Origin: Planctomycetota bacterium
Lineage (GTDB): Bacteria > Planctomycetota > Planctomycetia > Isosphaerales > Isosphaeraceae
NCBI GenBank assembly: GCA_021778575.1
Contig: JAJYCH010000265.1
Location: forward strand, 1 to 6,827
Length of the DNA: 6,827 bases
Direction: 5' to 3'
Each line of letters begins with the position of its first letter. Position 1 is the stretch's first letter. Shown here piece by piece: positions 6,307 to 6,827 of this stretch. A program made the translations under genes and the position numbers. The notes under the pieces were generated by a model. It made no database searches and had not been told where the DNA came from. It saw only the letters and a list, made by a program, of their open reading frames with translations.

Positions 6307-6827
6307 TCAAAAGGTCGGCACCGTCTGAGTTCCGTTGGTGATCGCGACGTGATCACCGGAGGGAGCTTCGACCTCGTGAAGCACGCCGTTCTGGTGGGGT
6401 GAGTTTGTTTCGGGAACGACCGTCTGCCCGGCGTCGCCGGAGATCAGGTCGTTGATCCACTGGATCACGAAGTAGAAGACCGGTGTCAGGAAGATACCGA
6501 ACAGCGTGACACCAAGCATCCCGCTAAACACCGCCGTTCCGAGAGCCCGACGCATTTCGGAACCGGCCCCTTCGGAGAGAACCAGCGGGACCACGCCGAG
6601 GATGAAGGCGAACGACGTCATCATGATCGGCCGGAGCCGGAGCATGCAGGCGTCGAGAGTCGCCTGATAGCGCGGGACACCCTCCTCGCGACGGGCCTTG
6701 GCGAACTCGACGATCAGGATCGCGTTCTTGCACGCCAGACCGACGAGCACGACGAAGCCGACCTGAGTGAAGATGTTGATGTCCATGTGCGCCGCGAGCA
6801 CGCCGGCCACAGAGCAAAGGAGGCACA
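6307..6827 (-). CDS. RND efflux pump inner-membrane subunit, AcrB/HAE1 family, C-terminal part (runs off right edge)
   Basis: The frame is open from the right edge to the stop at 6307-6309, about 172 residues of a protein that should be around 1,000 long. It covers the equivalents of the end of AcrB TM9 (CLLCSVAGVLAA), TM10 (DINIFTQVGFVVLVGLACKNAILIVEFAK), TM11 (LRPIMMTSFAFILGVVPL) and TM12 (TLFGIFLTPVFYFVIQW). The Lys of CKNAIL (codon 6729-6727) and Thr of MTSFAF (codon 6618-6616) correspond to AcrB Lys940 and Thr978 of the proton relay, so the pump looks functional in the visible part. A GTG at 6810 is not a start: coding continues upstream in the same frame with CLLCS. After TM12 comes a hydrophilic tail of about 42 residues rich in Thr, Val, Asn and His, predicted cytoplasmic. 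Substrates (drugs, organics or lipids) cannot be told. The periplasmic adaptor and outer-membrane channel are not in the window. Confidence 0.95.
   Translation of the reverse strand, partial: CLLCSVAGVLAAHMDINIFTQVGFVVLVGLACKNAILIVEFAKARREEGVPRYQATLDACMLRLRPIMMTSFAFILGVVPLVLSEGAGSEMRRALGTAVFSGMLGVTLFGIFLTPVFYFVIQWINDLISGDAGQTVVPETNSPHQNGVLHEVEAPSGDHVAITNGTQTVPTF

Noticed and set aside
5108..6310. 400-codon open frame on minus opposite the S9 peptidase
   Set aside because: It is fully antisense to a gene with intact catalytic motifs, crosses the terminator, and shows no domain.
1..6827. Search for CRISPR arrays, tRNAs, insertion sequences, attachment sites, toxin-antitoxin or defence genes
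   Set aside because: I saw no regular direct repeats, cloverleaf-like segments, transposase motifs or terminal inverted repeats, and the coding content is housekeeping or envelope type.

Overview
The window looks like an ordinary chromosomal stretch from a GC-rich member of the Planctomycetota, probably near the Isosphaeraceae. That placement is an inference. It rests on a Tat-exported DUF1501 protein (a family strongly expanded in planctomycetes), secreted S9 peptidase and HAE1-type RND genes of planctomycete flavour, non-ATG starts, and weak Shine-Dalgarno sites. There are no mobile elements, CRISPR repeats, tRNA or rRNA genes, and no phage or defence genes.

Layout, left to right. (1) 1-207, minus: the N-terminal 69 residues of a small secreted protein of unknown function, cut by the window edge. 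(2) A non-coding gap of about 260 bp with a candidate promoter, then msrA on plus (466-951), a single-domain methionine sulfoxide reductase A with its catalytic residues intact. (3) A gap of about 135 bp holding a fairly convincing promoter, then a DUF1501 Tat-signal protein on plus (1088-2473). (4) A short convergent gap, then two minus-strand genes that probably form one operon: an O-acetyltransferase of the maltose/galactoside family (4062-3469) and downstream of it a thioredoxin-TPR protein of the YbbN/CnoX type (3383-2520). Both appear to use TTG starts. (5) A divergent intergenic region (4063-4174) with two inverted repeats. (6) A secreted S9-family serine peptidase on plus (4175-6202). 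(7) A strong bidirectional hairpin terminator (6246-6287) between the peptidase and (8) the C-terminal end of an AcrB-like RND efflux pump on minus (6307 to beyond the right edge).

The genes do not form one evident pathway. MsrA and the CnoX-like protein both belong to protein-damage control (methionine repair; holdase and thiol redox), and the DUF1501 protein, the S9 peptidase, the left-edge protein and the RND pump all act at or outside the inner membrane. No new system is evident. The points most worth a second look are the redox-competent CnoX homologue with a recognisable C-terminal motif, the DUF1501 gene without its usual partners, and the inverted repeat in the divergent promoter region.
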